From CAZFHZ01 sp964519015 (GTDB taxonomy: Bacteria; Blakebacterota; Blakebacteria; Blakebacterales; CAYUVJ01): 64,000 nucleotides of DNA. Location of the stretch: NCBI GenBank assembly GCA_964519015.1, contig CAZFHZ010000002.1, forward strand, positions 1-64,000. The letters run 5' to 3'. Shown here piece after piece: positions 1 to 7,711 of this stretch; position 1 is the first letter of the stretch, and each line of letters begins with the position of its first letter. The notes under the pieces were generated by a model. It was not told the DNA's origin and ran no database searches. It saw only the letters and a program-made list of their open reading frames with translations. A program made the translations under genes and the position numbers.

Positions 1-1200
1 CGCACCGTAGGGATCGAAGAGGAGGAGCCGGCTGCCGGCATCACTCAGGCGCAGACCCGGCCAGGGAAGCAGCGCGAAGGGGACCTGGGCCGACACCGGT
101 GGTTCGCTCGCGGCGTGGAGCAGCACCCCGGGTGCCGACCGGGACGGGAGCACCAGGCGGCGGAGTGCGCCCCCCCAGACCCCCCCCACCGCGACCGTCC
201 AGCCCGCCCAGGAGACCTCCGGCAGGGAGCCATTCCCGGCCGGCCGGGAGCCCACACTCAGCTCCAGCCATTCTCCCTGGGCCGGGAGCGGTTCAGGCAT
301 CGCCTCACTGAAGAAGCGTTCACGTGGTGCCGCCCGCACCCCGACCGTGAGGGTGTCGCGGTCCCACCAGCCCCGACCGCCGGGCGGTGCTTCGAGGCTC
401 ACCTCCCACCGCCACGTCCCACCCCGCTCCGGGCACCAGCTCCAGGCCACCCGGAGGGAGTCGAACGGACCCAGCAGCGGCACCGGTTCGGGCGGGCAGA
501 GGACCACCGCTCCCCCGGGTCCTTCCCCCCGCAGGTGCGCCTCCAGACCCGACTGCAGCTGCCCCCCCTCCTCCCGCACGGTGGCGATGAGTCCGACCGT
601 CGTCCCGGCGATCGGCGACGCCGGGGCCCCCAGCCACACCGTCCGGTCCCCCGGCTGCGGCGTCCAGGAATTGACCTCCCCGGGGGTGGAACCGGTCGGG
701 GCCCGGCTGGGCCGCCAGCTCCCCACCGCCGGCGAGGGAAGCCCGACCCGTTCCCAGGAGATCCCTTCCCCGGCCTCCACCGACCAGGCCACCGTGTCCA
801 CCACGCCACCGGTCCGGTCGGTCAGGACCAGCCGGTCACCAGCGGCCCGCAGGCCGTTCCCGATCGAAGAGTCCTCGGGTCGCAGCAGCAGGGTCGTGGC
901 CGGAACGGGGATCCGGGATGGGTCGCTGTCGGGATCGAGCACCAGCGCCCGGCCACCCGGCTCCAGCCGGAGCAGGCCCGATCCCTCCCAGGCCTGGAGC
1001 CGGTCGTCGGGATCGGTCCGGTCCCCGAGCGACCATCCGGCCAGTTCGACCGCCCGGTCGCCTTCGTTGAGGAGTTCCACCCATTCACCCGCCCCATCAC
1101 CTTCCGGACCCGCCACATCGGAGAGTACCTCGACGATCCGGACGGGATCGGGGACAGGGGGGGACGAGAGAACGATCAGGATGACGACCAGCCAGGGCAT
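1..1200 (-). CDS. Secreted lamin-tail-domain protein (3' end outside window)
   Basis: An uninterrupted frame of 400 codons runs from ATG at 1200 to the window edge, so the C-terminus is missing. The start MPWLVVILIVLSS looks like a short signal peptide. Residues about 20-165 look like a lamin-tail domain (an Ig-like fold found in bacterial secreted proteins): EWVELLNEGDRAVELAGW, then GDRLVLTDRTGGVVDTVAW, ending in the typical TPGEVN. A Trp-rich beta-type region follows, and the last residues (LRLSDAGSRLLLFDPYGA) may begin a second such unit. It lies 65 nt downstream of tsaD on the same strand. A run of seven C near codon 13 suggests a frameshift at first sight, but the frame is intact. The domain call rests on motif recognition and the function is unknown. 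Confidence 0.72.
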   Translation of the reverse strand, partial: MPWLVVILIVLSSPPVPDPVRIVEVLSDVAGPEGDGAGEWVELLNEGDRAVELAGWSLGDRTDPDDRLQAWEGSGLLRLEPGGRALVLDPDSDPSRIPVPATTLLLRPEDSSIGNGLRAAGDRLVLTDRTGGVVDTVAWSVEAGEGISWERVGLPSPAVGSWRPSRAPTGSTPGEVNSWTPQPGDRTVWLGAPASPIAGTTVGLIATVREEGGQLQSGLEAHLRGEGPGGAVVLCPPEPVPLLGPFDSLRVAWSWCPERGGTWRWEVSLEAPPGGRGWWDRDTLTVGVRAAPRERFFSEAMPEPLPAQGEWLELSVGSRPAGNGSLPEVSWAGWTVAVGGVWGGALRRLVLPSRSAPGVLLHAASEPPVSAQVPFALLPWPGLRLSDAGSRLLLFDPYGA

Positions 1201-1265
1201 GGGCACGCTCCGTGCACAGGCCCGGGGGGAAGGGCGTCAGCGGGGGGTCGGTGCGGTCATCCGGC

Positions 1266-2339
1266 TCAGGCCGGTCCGCCCGGTGGTTCCTCGGGGGGAT
1301 GGGGGGGGGTGCTCTTCAGGCGCAACGTCGGATCGGCTTCGAGGGTCATCTCGTCCCGGATCCCGCGGGCCAGATGGAACGCGCCGGCGGCCGCGATCAT
1401 GGCGGCATTGTCCGTGCACAGACGCGGACTCGGGAAGGCCACCTCGAGATCGCGGGAACGGGCCAGTTCGGCCACCTCCCGGCGCAGCAGCCGGTTGTTG
1501 GCGACCCCGCCGGCCACCCCGATACGGGGCGCCCCGGTGGTCGCCAGGGCCGCTTCGATCCCGGCCCGCAGGGCATCCACGACCGCCCGGCGGAAGGCCG
1601 CCGCCACCGGACCGCGGGCTGACTCCCGCTCCGCCTCGGTCAGCCGCTGCCAGTGCTGGAGGACGGCGGTCTTCACCCCGCTGAAGGAAAAGTTGTGCCC
1701 CGGCCGACCGAGCCGGGCCACCGGGAACCGCAGCTCGCCCGCAGCGGAGTTTTCGGCCAGTCGGTCGAGGGCGGGACCGGAGGGATAGGGAAGACCTAGC
1801 AGTACCCCGACTTTATCGAAGGCCTCGCCCGCAGCATCGTCCACAGTGGCGCCCAGCCGTTGGTAGACGCCGGGTTCCTCCACCATGTGGAGTTCCGTAT
1901 GGCCGCCTGAGACGATCAGGATCAAGAAAGGGGCGGACCAGTTCGGGTCCTCCAGCATCAGGCTGAAGATATGCCCCTCGAGATGATTGACCCCGACCAG
2001 CGGCAGACCACTCCCCAGGGCGAGCCCCTTGGCCAGCGAGAGCCCGACCAGGAGCGCTCCGATCAGACCCGGCCCGCGCGTGACGGCGATCCCGTCGAGG
2101 TCGCCCCAGTCCACCCCGGCCGTGGTCATGGCCTGGCGCACGGCCGGCAGGGCGGTCCGGAGGTGTTCCCGGGAGGCGAGCTCGGGGACGACCCCTCCCC
2201 AGGCCGCATGGAGGTCCTGGCTCACCACCACGTTGGAGAGGATGCGCCTCCACCCACACACCACCGCGGCCGAGGTCTCGTCGCACGAGGTCTCGATCCC
2301 GAGCACCAGGGGGCGTTCCAGCTGGTTCGTCTCGGCCAT
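1266..2339 (-). CDS. tsaD: tRNA N6-adenosine threonylcarbamoyltransferase TsaD
   Basis: TsaD transfers the threonylcarbamoyl group from TC-AMP to A37 of tRNAs reading ANN codons, working with TsaB and TsaE in the cytoplasm. The 357-residue length is typical. Visible family signatures are GIETSCDETSAAVV at residues 14-27, the metal-binding HLEGH with His119 and His123, the SGGHTEL loop and a C-terminal GGVANNRLLR nucleotide-binding segment followed by CTDNAAMIAAAG. The start at 2339 is preceded by GCGGAGAACC, a usable ribosome site. It lies 17 nt downstream of the YbbR-like gene, so the two are probably cotranscribed. tsaB and tsaE are not in the window. Confidence 0.97.
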   Translation of the reverse strand: MAETNQLERPLVLGIETSCDETSAAVVCGWRRILSNVVVSQDLHAAWGGVVPELASREHLRTALPAVRQAMTTAGVDWGDLDGIAVTRGPGLIGALLVGLSLAKGLALGSGLPLVGVNHLEGHIFSLMLEDPNWSAPFLILIVSGGHTELHMVEEPGVYQRLGATVDDAAGEAFDKVGVLLGLPYPSGPALDRLAENSAAGELRFPVARLGRPGHNFSFSGVKTAVLQHWQRLTEAERESARGPVAAAFRRAVVDALRAGIEAALATTGAPRIGVAGGVANNRLLRREVAELARSRDLEVAFPSPRLCTDNAAMIAAAGAFHLARGIRDEMTLEADPTLRLKSTPPHPPEEPPGGPA

Positions 2340-2356
2340 GGTTCTCCGCGCCTGCC

Positions 2357-3283
2357 TCAGTACTCGGTGACCCGGAAGGTCGGGGGTTCCACCTTCAGGA
2401 GGGTAATTCCGGTGGGGAGTTCCACCCGGGGGACGAGGGGGGTCAGACCGTCGGCCGCCTCCGAGCGCACATCGATGAAGAGCCGGACCTGGTCCTCGGT
2501 CAGCGCCTCGATGAGATGGATGCCCCCGCTGACGGTGACCCGGGCGGTGCGGGGCTGGGCAAGGTAACGGTTGCGTCCTCCCGTACCCAGCAGCCGGACC
2601 GGGATCTCGGCGAAACTCTGTTCGACGATCGGCTGGACGTCCTGGATGATGCGCACGCTGCGCGGCTCGAGCGTCACGTTGTAGATGTCGGGGACCTGGA
2701 GGGGGACCTCCTGCTCCACCGGAGTGCGCACCCGGTCGAGCCGTAAGGTGTCGGTCCAGACCACTCCGAGGTGTCCGATCCGGGAGCGCGGACCGGAGAC
2801 GGCGACCGATCCGGGGCGTGCAGCGGTGGGGCCGACCCGGGTGTACCCGGCCGTGGTGCCCAGTTCGAGCACCGGTCCCACCGGCAGCACGACCGTACCC
2901 GCCCGATCGAGTTCCACGGTGATCTCCTGGGGAGCGATGATCTCGACCGCTTCCAGTTCACGTCCTTCGGGGTAACGCACCTGGGAGAGGTCGAGGGAGA
3001 GCGTCCGGCGTGTCCGCACCCCGCTCACATCCACCACCACCGCCTTGTGGCGCCAAGTCAACAGTAGCAACTGCTTACCGTTGCCACGGAAACGGACCTT
3101 CACCTGGGCCGGGACCGGGTCCACGACCACCTGGTCTTCGGGGAGGCCGGAGAGGGTCAGGGGTACCGCCATCACGCGCTCGTAGCCGTCGCGCTCGGTC
3201 GCCAGATGGAACCAGAGCAGCAGAGCCGAGATGATCGCTACCGCGCGCAACCCAAGGTCGCGGGTGATTCGGCTGCGGGCCAT
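2357..3283 (-). CDS. YbbR-like domain protein (CdaR-type)
   Basis: 308 residues with one N-terminal membrane anchor (about residues 10-28, LGLRAVAIISALLLWFHLAT) followed by repeated beta-rich YbbR units of about 80-90 residues facing outward. Recognisable YbbR elements are VMAVPLTLSGLPEDQVVV and later VPLQVPDIYNVTLEPRSV. In Firmicutes the homologue CdaR is encoded next to diadenylate cyclase CdaA and modulates it. No cdaA is visible here, so a c-di-AMP role is only an inference. The gene sits between a zinc-ribbon gene (20 nt upstream) and tsaD (17 nt downstream), apparently in one operon. Confidence 0.85.
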   Translation of the reverse strand: MARSRITRDLGLRAVAIISALLLWFHLATERDGYERVMAVPLTLSGLPEDQVVVDPVPAQVKVRFRGNGKQLLLLTWRHKAVVVDVSGVRTRRTLSLDLSQVRYPEGRELEAVEIIAPQEITVELDRAGTVVLPVGPVLELGTTAGYTRVGPTAARPGSVAVSGPRSRIGHLGVVWTDTLRLDRVRTPVEQEVPLQVPDIYNVTLEPRSVRIIQDVQPIVEQSFAEIPVRLLGTGGRNRYLAQPRTARVTVSGGIHLIEALTEDQVRLFIDVRSEAADGLTPLVPRVELPTGITLLKVEPPTFRVTEY

Positions 3284-3302
3284 GCCAGGGTTCTCGGGGG
3301 GA

Positions 3303-3500
3303 CTACTTCTTCACCTGGGAACGGGCGATGCCCTCACCCATGCTCAGTTCCCCGTTGTCGATCCGGATGTGGAACTGGCATTCGGGATTCGTGCAGACCC
3401 AGGCCTTGTATGGGATGCTCGCCCCCTCCCGACCGTAGTCGGAGAGCGGGATCAGAGTGCCTTCACCACACTTCAGGCACTCGGGCAACTGGAGTTCCAT
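3303..3500 (-). CDS. Small zinc-ribbon protein
   Basis: 65 residues. Two Cys pairs, CLKCG at residues 9-13 and CTNPEC around residues 36-41, form a probable zinc ribbon. The rest is short and polar, ending GEGIARSQVKK. Start ATG at 3500 is preceded on the minus strand by GGGAGGTGAGC, giving a strong ribosome site. It is the first gene of the minus-strand run zinc ribbon, ybbR-like, tsaD, lamin-tail. Such ribbons bind nucleic acid or protein partners, but nothing here identifies one. Confidence 0.7.
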   Translation of the reverse strand: MELQLPECLKCGEGTLIPLSDYGREGASIPYKAWVCTNPECQFHIRIDNGELSMGEGIARSQVKK

Positions 3501-3537
3501 CCGGGGTGCTCACCTCCCATCCTCGCATTCCTCCGCA

Positions 3538-3564
3538 CCGGGGCATCCCGGCGGGATGCTCCGG
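3538..3564. promoter_or_regulatory. Perfect 12-bp hairpin in a divergent promoter region
   Basis: Left arm 3538-3549 and right arm 3553-3564 pair over 12 positions with a single G-T wobble and a 3-nt loop; the core is GCATCCC/GGGATGC. It lies between the divergent zinc-ribbon gene (start 3500) and the CstA-type gene (start 3689). It could be an operator, or a leader hairpin in the zinc-ribbon mRNA about 40 nt before its start. No T-run follows on either strand, so a terminator is unlikely. Confidence 0.5.
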
Positions 3565-3688
3565 GAAGGAGTATAGGAAGGCGTGCGCGAGGGGGTCAAC
3601 CGGCATGCCCCTTGAGCCGGGAAGGCGGGTGGGTATAACGTTCGCCCCGATCCTCTCTGCAGCCAAGTGTCCGGAGGTGATGAGACCG

Positions 3689-5425
3689 ATGCTGGCTCTC
3701 GTGCTCTTCAGCGCCCTGCTGCTGTTCATCATCGCCTATCGCTGGTACGGCGGTTTCGTGGCCACCCGACTCGGTCTGGACGACCGACGGTCGGTCCCCA
3801 GTGAGTACCTCTACGACGGCACCGACTACGTACCGACGAAGACTCCCGTGCTCTTCGGCCATCACTTCAGTTCGATCGCCGGTGCGGGACCGATCGTGGG
3901 ACCGATCCTGGCCGGGCTCTTCTTCGGCTGGCTTCCCACGGTAATCTGGATCGTACTCGGATCGATCTTCATCGGGGGCGTGCACGACTTCGGTTCCATG
4001 GTCGCTTCGATCCGCCACAAGGCCCGATCGGTGGCCGAACTGGCCCGGGACTACATGTCGCCGCTGGCCTTTCGGCTCTTTCTGGCCTTCATCTGGCTGA
4101 CCATGGTCTACGTCATCGTAGTGTTCGTCGACCTGACCGCGGTCAGTTTCGTCGACGTACACGACGCCGCCGGCCTGGAGACCGCCCAGGGGAGCGGGGT
4201 GGCCACCGCCGCCGGGATCTTCATGCTGCTGGCGGTCGGGCTCGGCCTGGTCAACAACCACACCCGGCTCCCGGTCTGGGCCGCCACCTTGATCTTCGTC
4301 CCCCTGTTGCTGGTGACGGTCGGCCTGTGCAGCCGCATCCACTCCGACGGGAGCTACATACCCGCCTTCTTCGCCCAGCCGAAACACTTCTGGATCACCC
4401 TGCTGCTCATCTACTGCCTGATCGCCAGCGTCACCCCGGTCTGGATCCTCCTCCAGTCACGCGACTATCTCTCCAGTTTTCTGCTCTACCTGCTGGTGCT
4501 GGGCGGCGCTCTGGGGATCGCGGCCGGGTCTCTGACGGGCGGACTGGCGGTGACCTGGCCCGCCCTGGTCGACCCGGCCGACCCGGTCTTCCGCGAGGTG
4601 GCGCGCCTGGGGCCGCTCTTCCCGATTCTCTTCATCACGGTGGCCTGCGGGGCCTGCAGCGGTTTCCACTCCATCGTGGCCTCCGGCACCACCGCCAAGC
4701 AGATCCGCTGCGAGACCGATACCCGTCGCATCGGGTACGGCGGCATGCTGGTGGAAGGCGTGGTGGCCGTCATCTCGCTGGCCACCGTGATGGTCCTCGG
4801 TTTCGGGATCGAAGCCCTGCGCGGCGACCCGGTCGGTCTTTTCTCGGCCGGGATCGGGCGTTTCCTGACCGCCCTGGGGATCCCCCTCCATTTCGGCACC
4901 ATGCTCGGCCTGCTGGCTCTCTCCACCTTCCTGTTGACCACCCTCGACACCTGCACCCGTCTGGGCCGCTACGTCCTGCAGGAGTTCTTCGGCTGGGACA
5001 ACCGGGCGGCGCGCAACCGCTGGATCGCCACCCTGATCACCCTGACCCTGCCGGCCGGGCTGGCCTTCCTCTCCTACACCACGCCCGACGGCCGCCTCAT
5101 CCCGGTCTGGCGGGCCATCTGGCCGGTCTTCGGGGCGACCAACCAGCTCCTGGCCGGCCTGGCCCTGCTGGCGGTTACGGTCTGGCTGAAGCGGACCGGG
5201 CGGAGCTGGATCTACGTGGGTCTGCCCATGCTGTTCATGGTGACGATGACCCTATCGGCCACCCTGCTACTGGTCGTCGACGGAACCACCGCCCCACCGG
5301 TGCGCACCATCGCTTGTCTCCTCCTGGGTCTGGGGATCACCCTGGTGGTCGAGGCGGTCCGCGCGCTGCGAGGCCCCCAATTGCTCCCCGAGCCGGTCAT
5401 CCTGAAGACGGTCGAGCAGGCCTGA
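3689..5425 (+). CDS. cstA: CstA-family carbon starvation / pyruvate transporter
   Basis: About 578 residues, almost entirely hydrophobic, with roughly 14-16 membrane helices. CstA-family proteins (E. coli CstA and BtsT) import pyruvate or peptides by proton symport. Family hallmarks are YDGTDYVPTKTPVLFGHHFSSIAGAGPIVGP near the N-terminus, the conserved SGFHSIVASGTTAKQ segment in the middle, and the late WPVFGATNQLLAGLAL. The frame is open further upstream, but ATG at 3689 is chosen because GGAGG at 3673-3677 lies 11 nt before it; ATG 3680 sits too close to that site. The protein is shorter than the roughly 700-residue enterobacterial members. No btsSR-type sensor lies nearby. Confidence 0.93.
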   Translation: MLALVLFSALLLFIIAYRWYGGFVATRLGLDDRRSVPSEYLYDGTDYVPTKTPVLFGHHFSSIAGAGPIVGPILAGLFFGWLPTVIWIVLGSIFIGGVHDFGSMVASIRHKARSVAELARDYMSPLAFRLFLAFIWLTMVYVIVVFVDLTAVSFVDVHDAAGLETAQGSGVATAAGIFMLLAVGLGLVNNHTRLPVWAATLIFVPLLLVTVGLCSRIHSDGSYIPAFFAQPKHFWITLLLIYCLIASVTPVWILLQSRDYLSSFLLYLLVLGGALGIAAGSLTGGLAVTWPALVDPADPVFREVARLGPLFPILFITVACGACSGFHSIVASGTTAKQIRCETDTRRIGYGGMLVEGVVAVISLATVMVLGFGIEALRGDPVGLFSAGIGRFLTALGIPLHFGTMLGLLALSTFLLTTLDTCTRLGRYVLQEFFGWDNRAARNRWIATLITLTLPAGLAFLSYTTPDGRLIPVWRAIWPVFGATNQLLAGLALLAVTVWLKRTGRSWIYVGLPMLFMVTMTLSATLLLVVDGTTAPPVRTIACLLLGLGITLVVEAVRALRGPQLLPEPVILKTVEQA

Positions 5426-5743
5426 CCGGCTCCCTCCCGCCTCGGAACCGCTCGTGTCAATCTGGCATGGGTGTCCTCCGGAGGATCCGCTGTCCCGCCC
5501 TGGGCACAAGCGTTCGTGGCCCCGATCGAAGGAACGTCCTCGACCTGCTACGGCTACATCTTGCGGGCACCGAGACCGCTCTCCCCAAAGCCTGGTGTAA
5601 GGATTTCAGCTGGAGCGTCTTACATTTACCATATTCGTAAGACTTCATATTATCTCGTAAGAAATCACTCCGTTTGTCGGTCCCTGGTCTTACTTTGGCC
5701 TAGAAAGAGTCCATCACGACCATTCGGGAATCGAGGTGGGAGG
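5426..5743. other. Intergenic region upstream of vapBC (318 bp)
   Basis: No coding frame with family resemblance was found. The first half is GC-rich and contains a 12-bp palindrome TCCTCCGGAGGA at 5474-5485 without a T-run. The second half (about 5595-5720) is markedly more AT-rich than the surroundings and carries the phased GTAAG array annotated separately. A weak promoter-like pair, TTTACC at 5625-5630 and TATTAT at 5648-5653 (17-nt spacer), falls inside that array. Confidence 0.6.
5597..5693. promoter_or_regulatory. Phased GTAAGAC operator array
   Basis: Five copies of GTAAGR are present: GTAAGGA at 5597, GTCTTAC (reverse) at 5617, GTAAGAC at 5637, GTAAGAA at 5657 and GTCTTAC (reverse) at 5687. 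The first four start exactly 20 bp apart and the fifth 30 bp later. The pair 5617/5637 is a perfect 7-bp inverted repeat. VapB-type AbrB antitoxins typically bind repeated or inverted sites ahead of their own operon, so autoregulation of the downstream pair is the likely role. The repeats and spacing are seen directly; the binding protein is inferred. Confidence 0.65.
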
Positions 5744-5974
5744 ATGCCGATCGTCCGGGCTTCTTCCAAAGGTCAGATCGTCATTCCGGCACGCCTGCGT
5801 CGGAAATATCAGATCGACAAGGGCACCCGAGTGAACATTATCGACGGCGATGGAGAACTCATCCTGCGCCCGGTCCTCAAAGACCCGGTCCTGGAGGCCA
5901 AGGGCCTCTTCCGGGGCGGCATCTCCTCGCTGCAGGAGCTGCTGCGTGAACGGCGGGAGGGAGGTAGCGTATGA
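5744..5974 (+). CDS. vapB: AbrB/SpoVT-type antitoxin (VapB-like)
   Basis: 76 residues. The N-terminal half is a swapped-hairpin AbrB DNA-binding domain, with RASSKGQIVIPARLRRKY at residues 5-22 and KGTRVNIIDGDGELILRPV after it. The acidic/basic tail (LLRERREGG) would wrap the toxin. ATG at 5744 is preceded by GAGG at 5733-5736. The stop overlaps the toxin start by 4 nt (ATGA), the usual antitoxin-toxin coupling. The phased GTAAGAC sites upstream are its likely operator. Confidence is high for the fold and lower for the exact toxin family. Confidence 0.9.
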   Translation: MPIVRASSKGQIVIPARLRRKYQIDKGTRVNIIDGDGELILRPVLKDPVLEAKGLFRGGISSLQELLRERREGGSV

Positions 5975-6399
5975 GCGCTCCGACCGGGACCACCCCTTTG
6001 CGCAGTCTGGTCATGGACAGCCATGCCCTGCTGGTCTACCTGGAGGGGGAGAGTGGGGCCGAGTTCGTGGCCAATGCCCTGGGCATGGCCGAACAGGGGA
6101 GCCTGAACTGCTTTATGGCGATCGTGAACTGGGGGGAGGTCTACTTCAGTCTGCTGCGGGCCAAGGGGGAGGAGCGGGCCCACGAGGCGACCACCGTGCT
6201 CGACCAGCTCCCCATAGAGATCGTCAACATGGACATGAACCTGATCCAGCGGGCCAGCCGGTTCCGGGAGCAGTTCCGGACCCCCAACGGCCTCTGCTTC
6301 GCCGCCAGCCTGGCCGAGACCCACCACTGTCCGGTCCTGACCGGAGACCCGCTCTTCCGCAAACTGTCCGAAGAGGTCCAGATCCTGTGGCTGAAGTGA
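5971..6399 (+). CDS. vapC: PIN-domain toxin (VapC-like), one acidic residue missing
   Basis: 142 residues with a PIN ribonuclease fold: VMDSHALLVYLEGE gives Asp16, NWGEVYFSLL gives Glu56, and VLTGDPLF gives Asp126. PIN toxins cleave tRNA or rRNA using three or four acidic residues that hold Mg or Mn. At the place where the third acid normally stands (ADAF...AA in most members) this protein reads NGLCFAASLAE, putting Leu108 there. The enzyme may therefore be weak, altered or inactive. It is coupled to the antitoxin by a 4-nt overlap and overlaps the next gene by 13 nt. Confidence 0.85.
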   Translation: MSAPTGTTPLRSLVMDSHALLVYLEGESGAEFVANALGMAEQGSLNCFMAIVNWGEVYFSLLRAKGEERAHEATTVLDQLPIEIVNMDMNLIQRASRFREQFRTPNGLCFAASLAETHHCPVLTGDPLFRKLSEEVQILWLK

Positions 6400-7046
6400 C
6401 CCTGCTCGCCCTGGGGGACATCCACGGCCGGATCGGCTGGACCCCGGCCCTGGAGTCGGCCGCCGCCTCCGCCGCCGCGATCGTGATCACCGGCGACCTG
6501 ACCCAGTTCGGCGGTCCCCGGGACGCCGACCGCATCCTGGAGGAGCTGTCCGTGTTCCCCGGCCCGACCTACGCCATCGCCGGCAACTGCGACTCGCCCG
6601 GGATCGAAGCCCACCTGGCGCAACGGGGTGTCTCACTCCATGGACAGGGCCGGATGATCGGTGACCGGATCGGCCTGTGTGGTGTGTCGGGCAGCAACGT
6701 AACGCCGTTCGGAACCCCCCTGGAATACTCGGACGCCGAGCTGGAGGCCGCGCTCCACCGCGGCTGGGGCATGATCCGGACCGCCCCGCTGCGGATCGTG
6801 GTCCACCATGCACCCCCCTGGGGTACGAGTGTGGACCTGACCGGTGACGGCCGTCATGTGGGTGTTAAGGGACTGCGGACCTTCTGCGAACAGGAGGGGC
6901 CTGAGCTGGTCCTATGCGGCCATATCCATGAGGCCCGGGGGATCGACCGTATCGGCGAGACCCTGGTGGTCAACGGCGGGATGGCCGCCCGCGGCCACGG
7001 TGTGCACGTGCGGGTCTCCGATCAATGGTCGGTCGAGCTGATCTGA
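6387..7046 (+). CDS. Calcineurin-like metallophosphoesterase
   Basis: 219 residues if the GTG at 6387 is used; GAGGT at 6373-6377 supports this start. All blocks of the two-metal phosphoesterase fold are visible: GDIHGR (Asp11, His13), TGDLTQFG (Asp37), GNCDS (Asn67), VVHHAPPWGTS and the final CGHIHEARG. The GNCD variant and small size resemble YfcE/ICC-like cytosolic phosphodiesterases. The gene overlaps the end of vapC by 13 nt and so may be cotranscribed with the toxin-antitoxin pair. The substrate is unknown. Confidence 0.88.
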   Translation: MAEVTLLALGDIHGRIGWTPALESAAASAAAIVITGDLTQFGGPRDADRILEELSVFPGPTYAIAGNCDSPGIEAHLAQRGVSLHGQGRMIGDRIGLCGVSGSNVTPFGTPLEYSDAELEAALHRGWGMIRTAPLRIVVHHAPPWGTSVDLTGDGRHVGVKGLRTFCEQEGPELVLCGHIHEARGIDRIGETLVVNGGMAARGHGVHVRVSDQWSVELI

Positions 7047-7074
7047 AAAACGAACGCCCCCTGTGCGGGGGTGT
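7046..7074 (-). terminator. Rho-independent terminator after the dksA-type gene
   Basis: CCCCC at 7057-7061 and GGGGG at 7067-7071 form a stem with a 5-nt loop, extended by weaker pairs. On the minus strand the stem is followed by a T-tract (the A-run at 7046-7050 on the plus strand). It lies between the convergent ends of the metallophosphoesterase (7046) and the DksA-type gene (7102). Confidence 0.6.
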
Positions 7075-7101
7075 CGGGGTACAGGTCCTGGGTCCCGGGG
7101 G

Positions 7102-7569
7102 CTATTCCTCGTCCGCCCCGATGGTCAGGTCCTCCCGGTCACTTTCCTCCTCACCGGGTAGACTGGTGCGCTGGACGCGCTCCTGCCGGCGGTGCCGTCC
7201 CACGATCCCCTCCTCCTCTTCCTGGCGCTTGCAGTCCAAACAGAGGATCGCGGTGGGGATTGCTTCGAGCCGCTCCCGGTTGATCGGCTTGCGACAGCGC
7301 TCGCACAGCCCGTAGGTGCCATCGAGCACCTTCTCGAGCGCGTGGTTGATCTCTTCCAGACCGCGCGTCTGCTGCTCGATCAGTTTGGAGAGGTACTCCT
7401 TGTCATCCGACAGGGTGACCTCTTCCTCGTACTCCGCTGCCCGGGTGTCCTTGATCTCATCCAGTGTCCCTTGGTGCCGGCCGAGCACGTCCAGTTTGCG
7501 CCGGCGCTCCTCCAGGATCAGCCGGATGAACCTCTCCCGGTCCTTCTTCTTCATTGCGGGCCTGGCCAC
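7102..7569 (-). CDS. DksA/TraR-family zinc-finger regulator
   Basis: 155 residues. An N-terminal coiled coil (about residues 8-85, with EERRRKLDVLG and LSKLIEQQTRGLEEINHAL) is followed by the four-Cys finger GLCERCRKPI and CLDCKRQ at residues about 88-114. DksA-type proteins insert the coiled coil into the RNA polymerase secondary channel and act with ppGpp. The C-terminal 35-residue acidic tail (GEEESDREDLTIGADEE) is longer than in E. coli DksA. GTG at 7569 is preceded by GAGGAGG with a 5-nt spacer. It lies downstream of dnaK. The DxxDxA tip of true DksA is not obvious, so the general family name is safer. Confidence 0.85.
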   Translation of the reverse strand: MARPAMKKKDRERFIRLILEERRRKLDVLGRHQGTLDEIKDTRAAEYEEEVTLSDDKEYLSKLIEQQTRGLEEINHALEKVLDGTYGLCERCRKPINRERLEAIPTAILCLDCKRQEEEEGIVGRHRRQERVQRTSLPGEEESDREDLTIGADEE

Positions 7570-7618
7570 GTACGCCTCCTCGAAGCCTCAGATGCACCGA
7601 CAGCGCTGGGAGTCGGCC

Positions 7619-7646
7619 GGTTCCCGCCCCGCGGGAGACGGGAACC
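7619..7646. other. 8-bp perfect inverted repeat between dnaK and the DksA-type gene
   Basis: GGTTCCCG at 7619-7626 and CGGGAACC at 7639-7646 form perfect arms around a 12-nt loop. The repeat lies between the dnaK stop (7712) and the start of the next gene (7569). With no T-run behind it, it could be a factor-dependent terminator, a processing site or an operator. Confidence 0.35.
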
Positions 7647-7711
7647 CGTGAAAATGGCCCGTAAATGTATGCGATTCCCCGGCCCGTTCCAACCGAATCC
7701 GGAGGGTCCGG

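Noticed and set aside
1140..1200. Apparent frameshift at a seven-C run near the start of the lamin-tail gene
   Set aside because: Counting the run as seven keeps the signal peptide and the lamin-tail domain in one frame, and both ends (ATG at 1200, last codon at 3-1) are in phase.
3206..3688. Upstream extension of the CstA-type frame
   Set aside because: The sequence before 3680 overlaps the divergent ybbR-like and zinc-ribbon genes, reads as low-complexity Pro/Arg-rich text, and a ribosome site exists for the 3689 start.
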